From Akkermansia muciniphila (GTDB lineage Bacteria; Verrucomicrobiota; Verrucomicrobiia; Limisphaerales; SIBE01), in NCBI GenBank assembly GCA_945861765.1, contig CAMAWP010000008.1:1-57637 (forward strand): DNA of 57,637 nucleotides, read 5' to 3'. The translations under genes and the position numbers were made by a program. Below the pieces are notes generated by a model that saw only the letters and a list, made by a program, of their open reading frames with translations, did not search any database and had not been told where the DNA came from. Each line of letters starts with the position of its first letter. The stretch's first letter is position 1. This document shows positions 27,316 to 35,490 of the stretch, piece after piece.

Positions 27316-28245
27316 GTGACAACCACTCTTAAATCTCTGCGTGCCTTGGCGGATCTGACTCGCCTGCGCATCATAGGTCTCTTGGAGCGGGACGAAATTT
27401 CGGTCAATGAATTGCAGGAGGTGACGCGCATGGGTCAATCGCGGATTTCCACGCACCTCGGGTTGTTGCAGGAATCGGGTCTGTTGCAATCCCGCCGTGA
27501 GGGGAAGCGGACGTTTTACAAACTCAATCAGGATGCAGATGGGATGACTCGTGAGATGATTCAACTGGCTGTGCGCGCGGCCAAAGAGTTGCCCGAGTGC
27601 GGAGCGGATCAGGTCAATTTAAGGCGAATTCTCACGAGACGTTCTGAGGTGGCTCAGGTTTACTTCAATCAAGTGGCAGGGCGCTTTGATCGGAGTTATG
27701 GTCCTGGCCGGTCGTGGCAAGCGTTCGGCCATTTGTTGCTCCGGGTATTGCCGCCGTTAGTGGTGGCTGATCTGGGATCGGGCGAAGGCTTGCTCAGCGA
27801 ACTGCTGGCGCGGCGATCCAAGAAAGTCATTGCGGTTGATAACTCGGAAAAGATGGTCGCGTTTGGCGCGAACAAAGCGAAGAAGAACGGTTTGAAAAAC
27901 TTGGAGTTTCGAATGGGGGACCTGGAAGCGCCGCCAATCGAAGCGGAGAGCGTGGATCTGGTGATTCTGAGCCAGTCCTTGCATCATGCGGGTGATCCGG
28001 CGCGGGCGATAGCGAGCGCGCATAAGCTCCTTGTTGCAGGGGGCCAGATTATGATTCTCGATCTCTTGAAGCATTCCTTTGAACAGGCGCGCGAGCTTCA
28101 TGGGGACCGTTGGCTTGGTTTCGCTGAGAGCGATTTGCATCATTGGCTCGAAGCAGCAGGCTTTAAAAAAATTGAAGTCAGCGTGGTCGCAAGAGAGGAG
28201 CAGGCGCCGCATTTCCAGACGTTATTGGCAGGCGCGGTGAGATAG
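27316..28245 (+). CDS. ArsR-family regulator fused to a SAM-dependent methyltransferase domain (SahR-like)
   Basis: A 309-residue protein. Residues 1-80 are an ArsR winged helix (LADLTRLRIIGLLERDEISV, RMGQSRISTHLGLLQESGLL). Residues about 130-250 are a class I methyltransferase fold with motif I VVADLGSGEGLL, VIAVDNSEKMV and LVILSQSLHHAG. The start is GTG; in-frame stops upstream leave no earlier option. ArsR proteins with this fused domain next to ahcY and metK in Proteobacteria are the SahR regulators that sense SAH. The divergent metK-ahcY operon makes the same role likely here: repression relieved when SAH accumulates. No arsenic-binding cysteine motif is seen. Confidence 0.9.
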   Translation: MTTTLKSLRALADLTRLRIIGLLERDEISVNELQEVTRMGQSRISTHLGLLQESGLLQSRREGKRTFYKLNQDADGMTREMIQLAVRAAKELPECGADQVNLRRILTRRSEVAQVYFNQVAGRFDRSYGPGRSWQAFGHLLLRVLPPLVVADLGSGEGLLSELLARRSKKVIAVDNSEKMVAFGANKAKKNGLKNLEFRMGDLEAPPIEAESVDLVILSQSLHHAGDPARAIASAHKLLVAGGQIMILDLLKHSFEQARELHGDRWLGFAESDLHHWLEAAGFKKIEVSVVAREEQAPHFQTLLAGAVR

Positions 28246-28341
28246 GCGCAGAAACGGCGAGCCTGCGGATGTGGAAACCAAAGACTCAGAGATACCGGTC
28301 TGACGGGGTTCGCATGAAGCGAATCGTGCAGCACGGCTTGC

Positions 28342-28371
28342 AACCTTCGGTTGAATATACAACGAAAGGTT
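28342..28371. terminator. Possible shared hairpin between convergent genes
   Basis: AACCTTCGGTTG faces CAACGAAAGGTT across a six-base loop AATATA, with 10 of 12 bases pairing. It lies in the 149 bases between two convergent stop codons. No run of T follows on either strand, so this may not be a true intrinsic terminator. Confidence 0.35.
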
Positions 28372-28394
28372 TCAGGGTTTTCACCGGATTGAGT

Positions 28395-29345
28395 TTAACC
28401 CAGTGAAGCGATTTGCCGTTGGCCCTCGGTCATGTAGCTCAGGTAGTAGCTGAGTCGCTCTTTCATTTCCTTGCGATGCACGATGGCATCAATCAAGCCG
28501 TGTTCGACTAGGAACTCAGCGGTTTGAAATCCTGGCGGCAGCTCGGCCTGGGTCGTGTCTTTGATCACGCGCGGTCCGGCAAAACCGATCATCGCTTCGG
28601 GCTCGGCAATAATTAAGTCACCGACGCTGGCAAAGCTCGCCATGACTCCGGCGGTGGTTGGATGAGTGAGGACGCTGATGAATGGAAGTTTGTTCTTCGC
28701 GTGGTAAGCGAGAGCACCGCATGTCTTCGCCATTTGCATCAAGCTGCACATCCCCTCGTACATCCGTGCTCCTCCGCTCGATGAAATAATGATGACTGGT
28801 AGCCCCTTATCAGTGCCTGCTTCAATCAATCGAGTCAGTTTTTCTCCCACCACAGATCCCATCGAACCTCCCAGAAAACTGAAATCCATGACTCCGAGAG
28901 CCACGCGGTAGTTGTGGATTTTGCCAATGCCGGTAATGACCGCGTCTTTTAGTCCAGTCGATTTCTGGTAAGCTTCGAGTTTGCTGGCGTAAGAGCTGAC
29001 ACCGGTAAATCTGAGGATATCGACGCTCGTCATGTCGGCGTCCATCTCTTGGAAGGAGCATGTCTCGACCAAGGAATGAATCCGTTCTCTCGCTCCGATT
29101 TCGAAATGGAAATTGCAGTGCTGGCAGACCTTGAGGTTCTCGTCGAGTTCCTTGTCATAAAGCATGACGGAACATTTTCGGCATTTTGTCCAGAGGCCCT
29201 CGGGGATGTCGCGCTTCCTCGATTTGGATGGTGCGATCTTCGGTTTCTTGAGAAAGGTTGTCGGACCGTTTAACGGCATGGGAGAGGCCGTTGACTCAGC
29301 CGTTTCACGACCGAGCATTTTCTTGGTGAAGGAGCTAGTAGTCAT
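28395..29345 (-). CDS. accD: Acetyl-CoA carboxylase carboxyltransferase subunit beta
   Basis: Part of acetyl-CoA carboxylase, transferring the carboxyl group from biotin to acetyl-CoA in fatty acid synthesis. 316 residues. A zinc finger with four cysteines, CRKC and CQHC, lies about residues 55-77 after a lysine-rich N-terminus. The carboxyltransferase core has SFLGGSMGSVVGEKLTRLIE, IIISSSGGARMYEGMCSLMQ and HPTTAGVMASFASVGDL. The alpha subunit gene is not in this window. It is on the minus strand, following comF by 124 bases. Confidence 0.96.
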   Translation of the reverse strand: MTTSSFTKKMLGRETAESTASPMPLNGPTTFLKKPKIAPSKSRKRDIPEGLWTKCRKCSVMLYDKELDENLKVCQHCNFHFEIGARERIHSLVETCSFQEMDADMTSVDILRFTGVSSYASKLEAYQKSTGLKDAVITGIGKIHNYRVALGVMDFSFLGGSMGSVVGEKLTRLIEAGTDKGLPVIIISSSGGARMYEGMCSLMQMAKTCGALAYHAKNKLPFISVLTHPTTAGVMASFASVGDLIIAEPEAMIGFAGPRVIKDTTQAELPPGFQTAEFLVEHGLIDAIVHRKEMKERLSYYLSYMTEGQRQIASLG

Positions 29346-29469
29346 AGATCAGAACGCGTGAGATTCCCAGTTGGGCGCTAAGAAAGCGGAAATTACCGCC
29401 GTTGAGCGGCAATACGCTTTCAAAAGCAAATTGGATGTCTGCATGTCTTGGAACCAAATACTACGAGAT

Positions 29470-30225
29470 TTAAAGTCCCCGAGCAACTGTCCAAACACAG
29501 ACTTCCCCCGACCCGTTGCCCCGCAAAACCTTAGCACAAGCGCTCGTCGTAGCTCCTGTGGTTAATACATCGTCAAGCAAGATGATCCGCTCCCCATTTA
29601 ATCGGCAGCCCTCTCGCATAACAAACGCAGTCTTCACGTTGGTGGCTCGTTCGGAGCGAGTGAGCAAGGTTTGGGTTTTGGTGGGCTCGATCCGCTTCAG
29701 GAGCCGTGCCTCAACAGGAATCAGGGTCGCCGAGCTGAGAGATTTTGCCAAGCGCTCGGCCTGATTAAATTCACGCTCGCGCCGTTTCAAGGAATGGAGA
29801 GGAATCGGAACGATGAGATCCCACTTTTGCAATGTCACGAGAGGTGCGGCTTGACGAATCAAGAGATCGGCGAGAAACGGTTCAAACCAAAGTGCTCGTT
29901 GATATTTGTAACGGTGGATAACCTCCAAGACGAGACCCGTCGCAGCCACAGCGGCTCGCGCCGATTGGAAGCAGAGGTCCATTTCCTTGCAATTGCTACA
30001 TTCGAATGTGGTGGTGATATCCCCCTCATAAGGCAGCCCGCAGAGCTTGCAAAACGGCGGCTTGATAAAGCAGACGCCGGCTGGTGCGCACCAGCAACGG
30101 GCGCAGACATAGCCTTCGTGGGCCGTGGCTGGCTCGGAATGGCAGATTTGGCAGACGTTTGGGTAAAAGAATCCGAGTCCTGCATCCAGCAAGCCTCGCA
30201 AAGAGGATGGGAGCGTAGATGCCAT
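29470..30225 (-). CDS. comF: ComF family phosphoribosyltransferase-like protein
   Basis: A 251-residue protein of the ComF family, linked to DNA uptake or salvage in transformable bacteria. The N-terminal third is cysteine-rich with CQIC, CARC, CKLC and CSNC pairs that can bind zinc. The C-terminal part has the PRPP-binding pattern RIILLDDVLTTGATTSACA. Its start shares one base with the stop of the upstream CPBP gene (TAATG), so translation is coupled. The family's reaction is not established. Confidence 0.92.
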   Translation of the reverse strand: MASTLPSSLRGLLDAGLGFFYPNVCQICHSEPATAHEGYVCARCWCAPAGVCFIKPPFCKLCGLPYEGDITTTFECSNCKEMDLCFQSARAAVAATGLVLEVIHRYKYQRALWFEPFLADLLIRQAAPLVTLQKWDLIVPIPLHSLKRREREFNQAERLAKSLSSATLIPVEARLLKRIEPTKTQTLLTRSERATNVKTAFVMREGCRLNGERIILLDDVLTTGATTSACAKVLRGNGSGEVCVWTVARGL

Positions 30226-31190
30226 TAATCAGATTGGTTGCCTCTCTTATCGGAGCCGAATGGAAGTTTGGTCCTCCCGCTCAGGACTAAGACTAGCAGT
30301 AGAATCGCCAGAGCCAGCCAACCGTCGATCAATCTGTCAGTCCCACAAAGCCAGGTGTTCACGCCATTTCGCTCCTGAGTTACAAATCCATAGGATCTCA
30401 ACCAAAAAATCCATCCTCCATGCAACCCAATAGAAAAGTAGAGAGATCCGGAACGTTGATAGGCCAAGCCAAGAATAATTCCGGCGAGAGTCAAGTTGAA
30501 GAACCCGGGCACGAGCCTCTCGATTGATCCGAAGCCTTGCAGCATTTGCCCTAACACTTTGAAACCCGACGTCCAATCAATCGGGCCGGTGAATGTGGTT
30601 CGCTCAAAAAAGTGAACCAGAGCATAGCTCGCGCTGCTACCGATGAGCGCCGCGGGCCAGGACATTGCTTTTCGCAAAGCGCCAAACAGTGCTCCGCGAA
30701 AAACAATTTCCTCAAGCGTTGCGACAAAGATTGCTGTGAGGGCTGCTTCACCGATGTGTTTGATCCATTGCCATGCGGAATGGTGCTCGTTGAAGGCGCG
30801 ACCTCCAAAAGCAACCGCGAGGAGGACGACGCAGGCCAGCGACGCGAAACCGAGTAAGAATCCTCTCCCTAAGAGCTTCCCGTATGAGGCGCGCTTTCCA
30901 ACGCCGACTTCTGCCCACGTTCGAATCCCGATGTTGTAAAGCCACGGCCATAAGCCGACCAATGCCAATCCCAAGAGTGAGCGGTTGACGTAGCGATGAA
31001 AAGGATTCTTCGCGACGGGCTCCAATGCTGGAAGAATTGTGGCCATCCAAAGGGTCAGCTTATACAACCAGGGAGCCATTAAAGCAGCGCCAAGGAAGAT
31101 GAAAACAAAAAATACACCTGCCGACTTTAGCGGACCCATGGCGAAAGTTAGAAGCGGCAGTTCTTCCTGCCAAGTGGATAATAATTTCAA
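30225..31190 (-). CDS. CPBP family intramembrane glutamic endopeptidase
   Basis: A 321-residue membrane protein, about 8 hydrophobic segments. The Abi/CPBP motifs are visible: EEIVFRGALFGALR (motif 1, Glu-Glu-x3-Arg), ALVHFFERT (motif 2, histidine), and SIGLHGGWIFWLRS (motif 3, His). Such proteins are Rce1-like proteases or bacteriocin-immunity factors; in bacteria most have no proven substrate. It is the first gene before comF, sharing one base, and is divergent from the kinase-like gene. Confidence 0.88.
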   Translation of the reverse strand: MKLLSTWQEELPLLTFAMGPLKSAGVFFVFIFLGAALMAPWLYKLTLWMATILPALEPVAKNPFHRYVNRSLLGLALVGLWPWLYNIGIRTWAEVGVGKRASYGKLLGRGFLLGFASLACVVLLAVAFGGRAFNEHHSAWQWIKHIGEAALTAIFVATLEEIVFRGALFGALRKAMSWPAALIGSSASYALVHFFERTTFTGPIDWTSGFKVLGQMLQGFGSIERLVPGFFNLTLAGIILGLAYQRSGSLYFSIGLHGGWIFWLRSYGFVTQERNGVNTWLCGTDRLIDGWLALAILLLVLVLSGRTKLPFGSDKRGNQSD

Positions 31191-31260
31191 AATCGTGTTA
31201 CGGTATTTGCCAAGTTGTTAAAGAGCCGTTACTAAAGTAAGCAATCAACATTAACTAACC

Positions 31261-32121
31261 ATGTCGTCACACGGAACTAGCGACTCAGGGGCGAATGCGC
31301 CGGTGACACCCACTCAGTTCGGCCCTTATTATTTGCAGGAACTGATCAATAGTGGCGGGATGGCCGACATCTGGCTCGCCACAAATCAAAAGGGGGAACA
31401 CTTCGCTTTGCGACGGTTGCGGGACACGTCTTTTTTCAACTTCACTGCTCGGAAACGGTTTGTTCGAGGTTGCGAGATACTCTCCCAGATCCATAATCAC
31501 GATTGCGTTATTGGTTACGTGGAGCACGGTAAAATCGCGGGGTCGCTCTACCTCTTGATGGAGTATGTGGAAGCCTCGAACTTGAAGCAGCTTTTCGCCC
31601 GCGACGATCCTGTGCTGGCGGAAAACATAGGCGATATCCTAATTGACATGGCGGTTGGCTTGGAGCACGTCCACGATAGCGGCTTCATGCACCTCGATGT
31701 GAAGCCCGAGAACGTCCTGGTATCGCGGAACGCCAGAGTTCGGTTGGTGGATTTCGATCTCGCTCAGCCCAAGCCAGAGAAGCCGAGGAAAAGCTCGGAT
31801 AACCCTGGAACTCCAGCTTACATGGCACCCGAGCAACTGCTGCGTCAACCCTTCGACCATCGCGTTGACATTTTTGCCTACGGTGTTTCCGCTTATGAGG
31901 TGCTTACCGGGAAGAAACCTTTCGTGGGCGACACCCCCGACGAGATTCTCCGCAAGCAATTGGATCGCAGCCTGGACTTCATCCCACCCCGCGAGCTCAA
32001 TCCGGACATTCCCGCAGCGCTGGAGAAGTGCATCCTCAAGTGCCTCGAACGCGACCCCGATAAACGTTATCCCTACATGAGCGTGCTGGTCCGCGACCTG
32101 CGAGCGGCTCTCTACGTTTGA
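31261..32121 (+). CDS. Serine/threonine kinase-like protein, probably degenerate
   Basis: A 286-residue protein with the Hanks kinase fold and no membrane segment or sensor domain. The catalytic loop is HLDVKPENV (Asp146, Lys148, Asn151), the metal-binding site is DFD (residues 164-166) in place of DFG, and MAPEQ follows the activation loop. The helix-C glutamate (Glu72) is present. However, the lysine of the VAIK motif is arginine (FALRRL, Arg51), and the glycine loop is the short NSGGMADIW. The protein may be a pseudokinase or a slow kinase. It is followed by a strong terminator and is a single-gene unit, divergent from the CPBP gene. Confidence 0.88.
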   Translation: MSSHGTSDSGANAPVTPTQFGPYYLQELINSGGMADIWLATNQKGEHFALRRLRDTSFFNFTARKRFVRGCEILSQIHNHDCVIGYVEHGKIAGSLYLLMEYVEASNLKQLFARDDPVLAENIGDILIDMAVGLEHVHDSGFMHLDVKPENVLVSRNARVRLVDFDLAQPKPEKPRKSSDNPGTPAYMAPEQLLRQPFDHRVDIFAYGVSAYEVLTGKKPFVGDTPDEILRKQLDRSLDFIPPRELNPDIPAALEKCILKCLERDPDKRYPYMSVLVRDLRAALYV

Positions 32122-32217
32122 GTTTTTTATGGGCGCGACCGACCGTTCAAACCAAGATTGCGCTTGCACCTCAGCAAGTCGTTGTTAGAGTCCTGCCGCA
32201 ATTTCCTTAGTGGCAAC

Positions 32218-32245
32218 CCACCTTCTGCGGTGGCTTTTTATTTTT
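32218..32245 (+). terminator. Rho-independent terminator between the kinase-like gene and prs
   Basis: Stem CCACC (32218-32222) with GGTGG (32229-32233), six-base loop, then CTTTTTATTTTT. It lies within the longest possible prs reading frame, which argues that prs begins downstream of it. Confidence 0.72.
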
Positions 32246-32268
32246 GGGCAGTCTTAAACAAACGCAAC

Positions 32269-33213
32269 GTGATAATTTTCAGCGGCACGTCCAATATACC
32301 ATTGGCTAAAGCAATCACCGCCTCCATCGGAATGGAGCTCGGCAAATGCACGGTGAGCGCTTTTCCGGACGGAGAGACATTCGTCAAGATCGAGGAGAAC
32401 GTGCGCGGCGAGGATGTGTTTCTCGTGCAATCGACATCGCCTCCCACGAACCATCACCTGATGGAGATGTTCATCATGATGGATGCATTGCGTCGGGCCA
32501 GCGCCTCCCGTGTCACTGCGGTCCTTCCGTTCTATGGCTATGCCCGCCAGGATCGCAAAGATCAGCCGCGTGTTCCAATCACCGCCAAACTCGTGGCGAA
32601 TTTGTTGGTTGCAGCGGGAGCCAACCGAGTGCTGACCATGGACCTTCATGCCCAGCAGATTCAAGGGTTTTTCGATATTCCCGTGGACCATCTTTACGCA
32701 GCCCCGGTGATGTACGAGTATTTGAAAGCCAAGCAGTTGCCTAATTTGGTCGTCGTCAGCCCGGATGTGGGCGGATTGAAGATGGCTCATGCTTACTCGC
32801 AGGTTTTGGAAGCTGGGTTGGCGATTGTAGCGAAGCGGCGAAAGAATGCGTCGGAGATTGAATCGATGACCGTCATTGGTGAGATCCGCGGCAAGACTGT
32901 GTTGATGGTGGACGATCTGACCGAGACCGCTGGAACATTAACTACGGCCGCTGCGTTGTTGAAGCGCAAGGGAGCCAAGAAAGTTTACGCCTGCGTTTCA
33001 CACGCGATCTTGAACGATTTGGGAATTTCGCGTCTCCGAAAATCAAATATTGACGAACTGATTACGACTGATACTGTTCTCCGCCCTGCGATTGACGGGG
33101 TGACGATCACCACGTTATCTGTGGCGGGGTTGTTGGGCGAAGCAATCAAGCGAATCCACAGCAATTCGTCTGTGACTTCGCTCTTTGAATTTAAAGGCGG
33201 GCGAACGAGTTAA
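32269..33213 (+). CDS. prs: Ribose-phosphate pyrophosphokinase
   Basis: Makes PRPP from ribose 5-phosphate and ATP for nucleotide, histidine and tryptophan synthesis. From the GTG chosen here it is 314 residues, the normal length. Motifs are FPDGETFVKIEENVRGEDVF, FYGYARQDRKDQPR, DLHAQQIQGFFDIPVD and the PRPP loop VLMVDDLTETAGT. A TTG 37 codons upstream keeps the frame open but runs through the terminator. Residues just before the GTG (LNKRN) resemble family N-termini, so the exact start remains uncertain. It heads the group prs-rplY-pth-rpsF-ssb-rplI. Confidence 0.94.
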   Translation: MIIFSGTSNIPLAKAITASIGMELGKCTVSAFPDGETFVKIEENVRGEDVFLVQSTSPPTNHHLMEMFIMMDALRRASASRVTAVLPFYGYARQDRKDQPRVPITAKLVANLLVAAGANRVLTMDLHAQQIQGFFDIPVDHLYAAPVMYEYLKAKQLPNLVVVSPDVGGLKMAHAYSQVLEAGLAIVAKRRKNASEIESMTVIGEIRGKTVLMVDDLTETAGTLTTAAALLKRKGAKKVYACVSHAILNDLGISRLRKSNIDELITTDTVLRPAIDGVTITTLSVAGLLGEAIKRIHSNSSVTSLFEFKGGRTS

Positions 33214-33245
33214 CCGTTCGCACCGCGTTATTGGAATTATCGAGA

Positions 33246-33989
33246 ATGAAATCTGTATTATTGACCGCGTATCCGCGAACGCTTCTGAGACGAGCGGGAT
33301 TGAGGGAAGTTCGTGCCAACGCCCGCGTTCCAGCGGTGATTTATGGGCGTCATAATCCGCCGCAGAGCCTTGAAATCGCTCTTAAGGACCTTGAGGATCT
33401 CATCCACCACTCCGCCAGCGAAAACGTGCTTGTTGACCTTTCTGTTCCGAATGATGCCAAGCCGAAACGTTTGGCACTCGTCCAGCAAGTCCAACATCAT
33501 GCTTTGAGCGGCAAGGTCCTCCATGTGGATTTGCACGAAGTGGTCGAAAACGAAAAAGTGACCATCAACGCCCCTTTGGAGACCATCGGCGAAGCGGCCG
33601 GTGTCAAGAACGGCGGCGGAGTTTTGGAGCACGTCTTATTTCGGCTTAAGGTGCGCGCTTTGCCCAAGGACTTGCCTGAGCTTATTCAGGTCGATGTCAC
33701 CAGCCTCGAAATCGGCCAGTCGATTCATATTGGTGATATCGCAGCTCCGGAAGGCGTCGAGATATTGGGCGAGAAAAAGATCGTCATTATCTCAGTCGGG
33801 ATGCCGAAGACCGAGGTGCAAGAGGCGGCTGAAGAAGCTGCTGCCACAACCTCTGGTGCCGAACCTGAGATGATCAAGGAGAAGAAAGAAGAAGGCGCAG
33901 CTCCGACCGCTGAAAAAGGTGCCGGTAAAGGCGGGGAAAAAGCGGCTCCTGAAAAGGCTGGCGAGAAGAAGGCAGAGAAGAAGAAGTAG
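33246..33989 (+). CDS. rplY: 50S ribosomal protein bL25 (Ctc type) with charged tail
   Basis: Binds 5S rRNA in the large ribosomal subunit. From the chosen ATG it is 247 residues. The N-terminal L25 domain (LRRAGLREVRANARVPAVIYG) is followed by the TL5/Ctc C-terminal beta domain (LFRLKVRALPKDLPELIQVD). Residues about 190-247 form an Ala/Glu/Lys-rich tail ending in lysines. Ctc-type L25 is usually 180-220 residues, so the tail is an extension. A TTG at 33231 is another start with five more residues. Confidence 0.94.
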   Translation: MKSVLLTAYPRTLLRRAGLREVRANARVPAVIYGRHNPPQSLEIALKDLEDLIHHSASENVLVDLSVPNDAKPKRLALVQQVQHHALSGKVLHVDLHEVVENEKVTINAPLETIGEAAGVKNGGGVLEHVLFRLKVRALPKDLPELIQVDVTSLEIGQSIHIGDIAAPEGVEILGEKKIVIISVGMPKTEVQEAAEEAAATTSGAEPEMIKEKKEEGAAPTAEKGAGKGGEKAAPEKAGEKKAEKKK

Positions 33990-34037
33990 CGGTGAGGCAG
34001 TCGAATCACGGGTGCTTGAGAGCGGCTCGGCTTGCCC

Positions 34038-34643
34038 ATGGAAAACGTTTACCTCATTGCGGGGTTGGGAAATCCGGGAGCAGAATATGCAAATACGCGC
34101 CATAATATTGGGTTTATGGCCGTGGAAAAGTTGGCGAAGCGATGCCGCGCTGGATGGACTTTTGAGAAGAAGTTCAGCGCTCGATTAGCCAGGCTTGTGG
34201 TCGAGGGGCAGCAATGCCTGGTTTGCGAACCGCACACGTACATGAATTCGAGTGGGATAGCGGTTCAGGCGGTAGCGGACTACTATAAGATCGCTACTGG
34301 TAGTTTGTTGGTGATCGTGGACGACGCAGACTTGCCGTTGGGTGAACTGCGGATGCGCGCCAGTGGCAGCAGTGGCGGGCACCATGGTCTGGAATCGATT
34401 GAGCAGCATCTAGCGACTCGGGAATATGCTAGGCTCCGCATCGGAATCGGGCGTCAAGCGAGTGGCGAGCGGGAAATAGTCGGCTACGTTCTGGGGCGAT
34501 TTGGTTCCAGCGAAAGTGGACTTTTGGATCAAATTTTAGAGCGGGCAGCGGACCAAATCAAATGCTGGTTGACGTCTGGGATACAAAAAGCAATGAATGA
34601 ATTTAACGGAGTTGTTAAACCTCCTGTGCAAAAGGATAGCTAA
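34038..34643 (+). CDS. pth: Peptidyl-tRNA hydrolase
   Basis: Cleaves peptidyl-tRNA that drops off the ribosome. 201 residues, normal length. It begins YLIAGLGNPGAEYANTRHNI, where Asn and the catalytic His are placed as in bacterial Pth, and contains VCEPHTYMNSSG, IVDDADLPLGELR and GSSGGHHGLESIEQHL. The common L25-Pth pairing is present. The stop codon directly abuts the GTG start of rpsF. A TTG two codons upstream is a possible but less likely start. Confidence 0.96.
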   Translation: MENVYLIAGLGNPGAEYANTRHNIGFMAVEKLAKRCRAGWTFEKKFSARLARLVVEGQQCLVCEPHTYMNSSGIAVQAVADYYKIATGSLLVIVDDADLPLGELRMRASGSSGGHHGLESIEQHLATREYARLRIGIGRQASGEREIVGYVLGRFGSSESGLLDQILERAADQIKCWLTSGIQKAMNEFNGVVKPPVQKDS

Positions 34644-34958
34644 GTGAAAAAATACGAAGGTCTGTTCATACTGAATATTGCGGGCAAAGAAGAGGGGATC
34701 AAGGAGATGATCGACAAGATATCTGCCGAGATCACGACAGTGGGTGGCAAGGTTGAAACAGTTCAAAAGATGGATAAGCGACCATTTGCCCGCGTCGCTG
34801 ATAAGAAGCATAGTTCGGGTTTTTACGTGAATGTCATTTTTGACAGTCTGCCTACTGCGATTGCTCAACTAAGGCACCGTTTTTCGTTGAACGAAGAAGT
34901 TTTTCGAGTCGTGTTTACCAATGCCCCGGCGCCAAAAGCAGTAATTCAGGGAGCCTAA
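34644..34958 (+). CDS. rpsF: 30S ribosomal protein bS6
   Basis: 104 residues, normal length, beginning MKKYEGLFILNIAGKEEGIK with a GTG start that touches the pth stop. RPFARVADKKHSSGFYVNVI is the beta-sheet region that faces S18 on the ribosome. It is followed after two bases by ssb, the usual bacterial order. Confidence 0.95.
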   Translation: MKKYEGLFILNIAGKEEGIKEMIDKISAEITTVGGKVETVQKMDKRPFARVADKKHSSGFYVNVIFDSLPTAIAQLRHRFSLNEEVFRVVFTNAPAPKAVIQGA

Positions 34959-34960
34959 AC

Positions 34961-35425
34961 ATGGCCGGCTACAACAAAGTCATCCTCATAGGCAACTTAA
35001 CGCGCGATCCAGAATTGCGTTATACGCCTAAAGGATTGGCTATCGCCAAAATCGGTCTAGCAGTCAACCGTTCCTGGCGCGATGCAAATACCGGAGAAAC
35101 AAAAGAGGAAGTAACTTTCGTTGATGTGGATGCTTTCGGCAAGCAGGCCGAAGTCCTGGGTCAGTACATGAAGAAGGGTAGCCCGCTGATGGTTGAAGGA
35201 CGTCTGCGTTTGGACAGTTGGGAGGATAAGCAAACCAGCCAGAAGCGCACGAAGCTTGGTGTGGTTTTGGAGTCTTTCCAATTTCTTGATTCCGGTCGCA
35301 ACCGTGAGGGAGGCGCGCCCGATCCCACTCGCGCCCGCTCAGCTCCCGCTCCTGCTTCCGCCGCGCCCGCGACTCCGAATGAAGGTGAGGAATCTCCACC
35401 TGAAGAAGATGATGTCCCGTTCTGA
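34961..35425 (+). CDS. ssb: Single-stranded DNA-binding protein
   Basis: Coats single-stranded DNA in replication and repair. 154 residues. The OB fold covers about 1-110 (YNKVILIGNLTRDPELRYTP and FVDVDAFGKQAEVLGQYMKK). The tail is Pro/Ala rich and ends EEDDVPF, the acidic tip that recruits partner proteins. It lies between rpsF and rplI; rpsR, which normally follows ssb, is absent. Confidence 0.96.
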   Translation: MAGYNKVILIGNLTRDPELRYTPKGLAIAKIGLAVNRSWRDANTGETKEEVTFVDVDAFGKQAEVLGQYMKKGSPLMVEGRLRLDSWEDKQTSQKRTKLGVVLESFQFLDSGRNREGGAPDPTRARSAPAPASAAPATPNEGEESPPEEDDVPF

Positions 35426-35490
35426 TATCTTCTCCGAGGCTCAGCCGCATCGCATAGACGCTTCACAGATCAAAATATAGAAATCATTTT

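Noticed and set aside
31207-31235. Promoter TTGCCA-N17-TACTAA upstream of the kinase-like gene
   Set aside because: The -35 box is acceptable but the -10 box matches the consensus at only three of six bases, so I do not list it as a feature.
35426-35490. A hidden rpsR gene between ssb and rplI
   Set aside because: The gap has 65 bases, too short for S18, and no frame resembles it.
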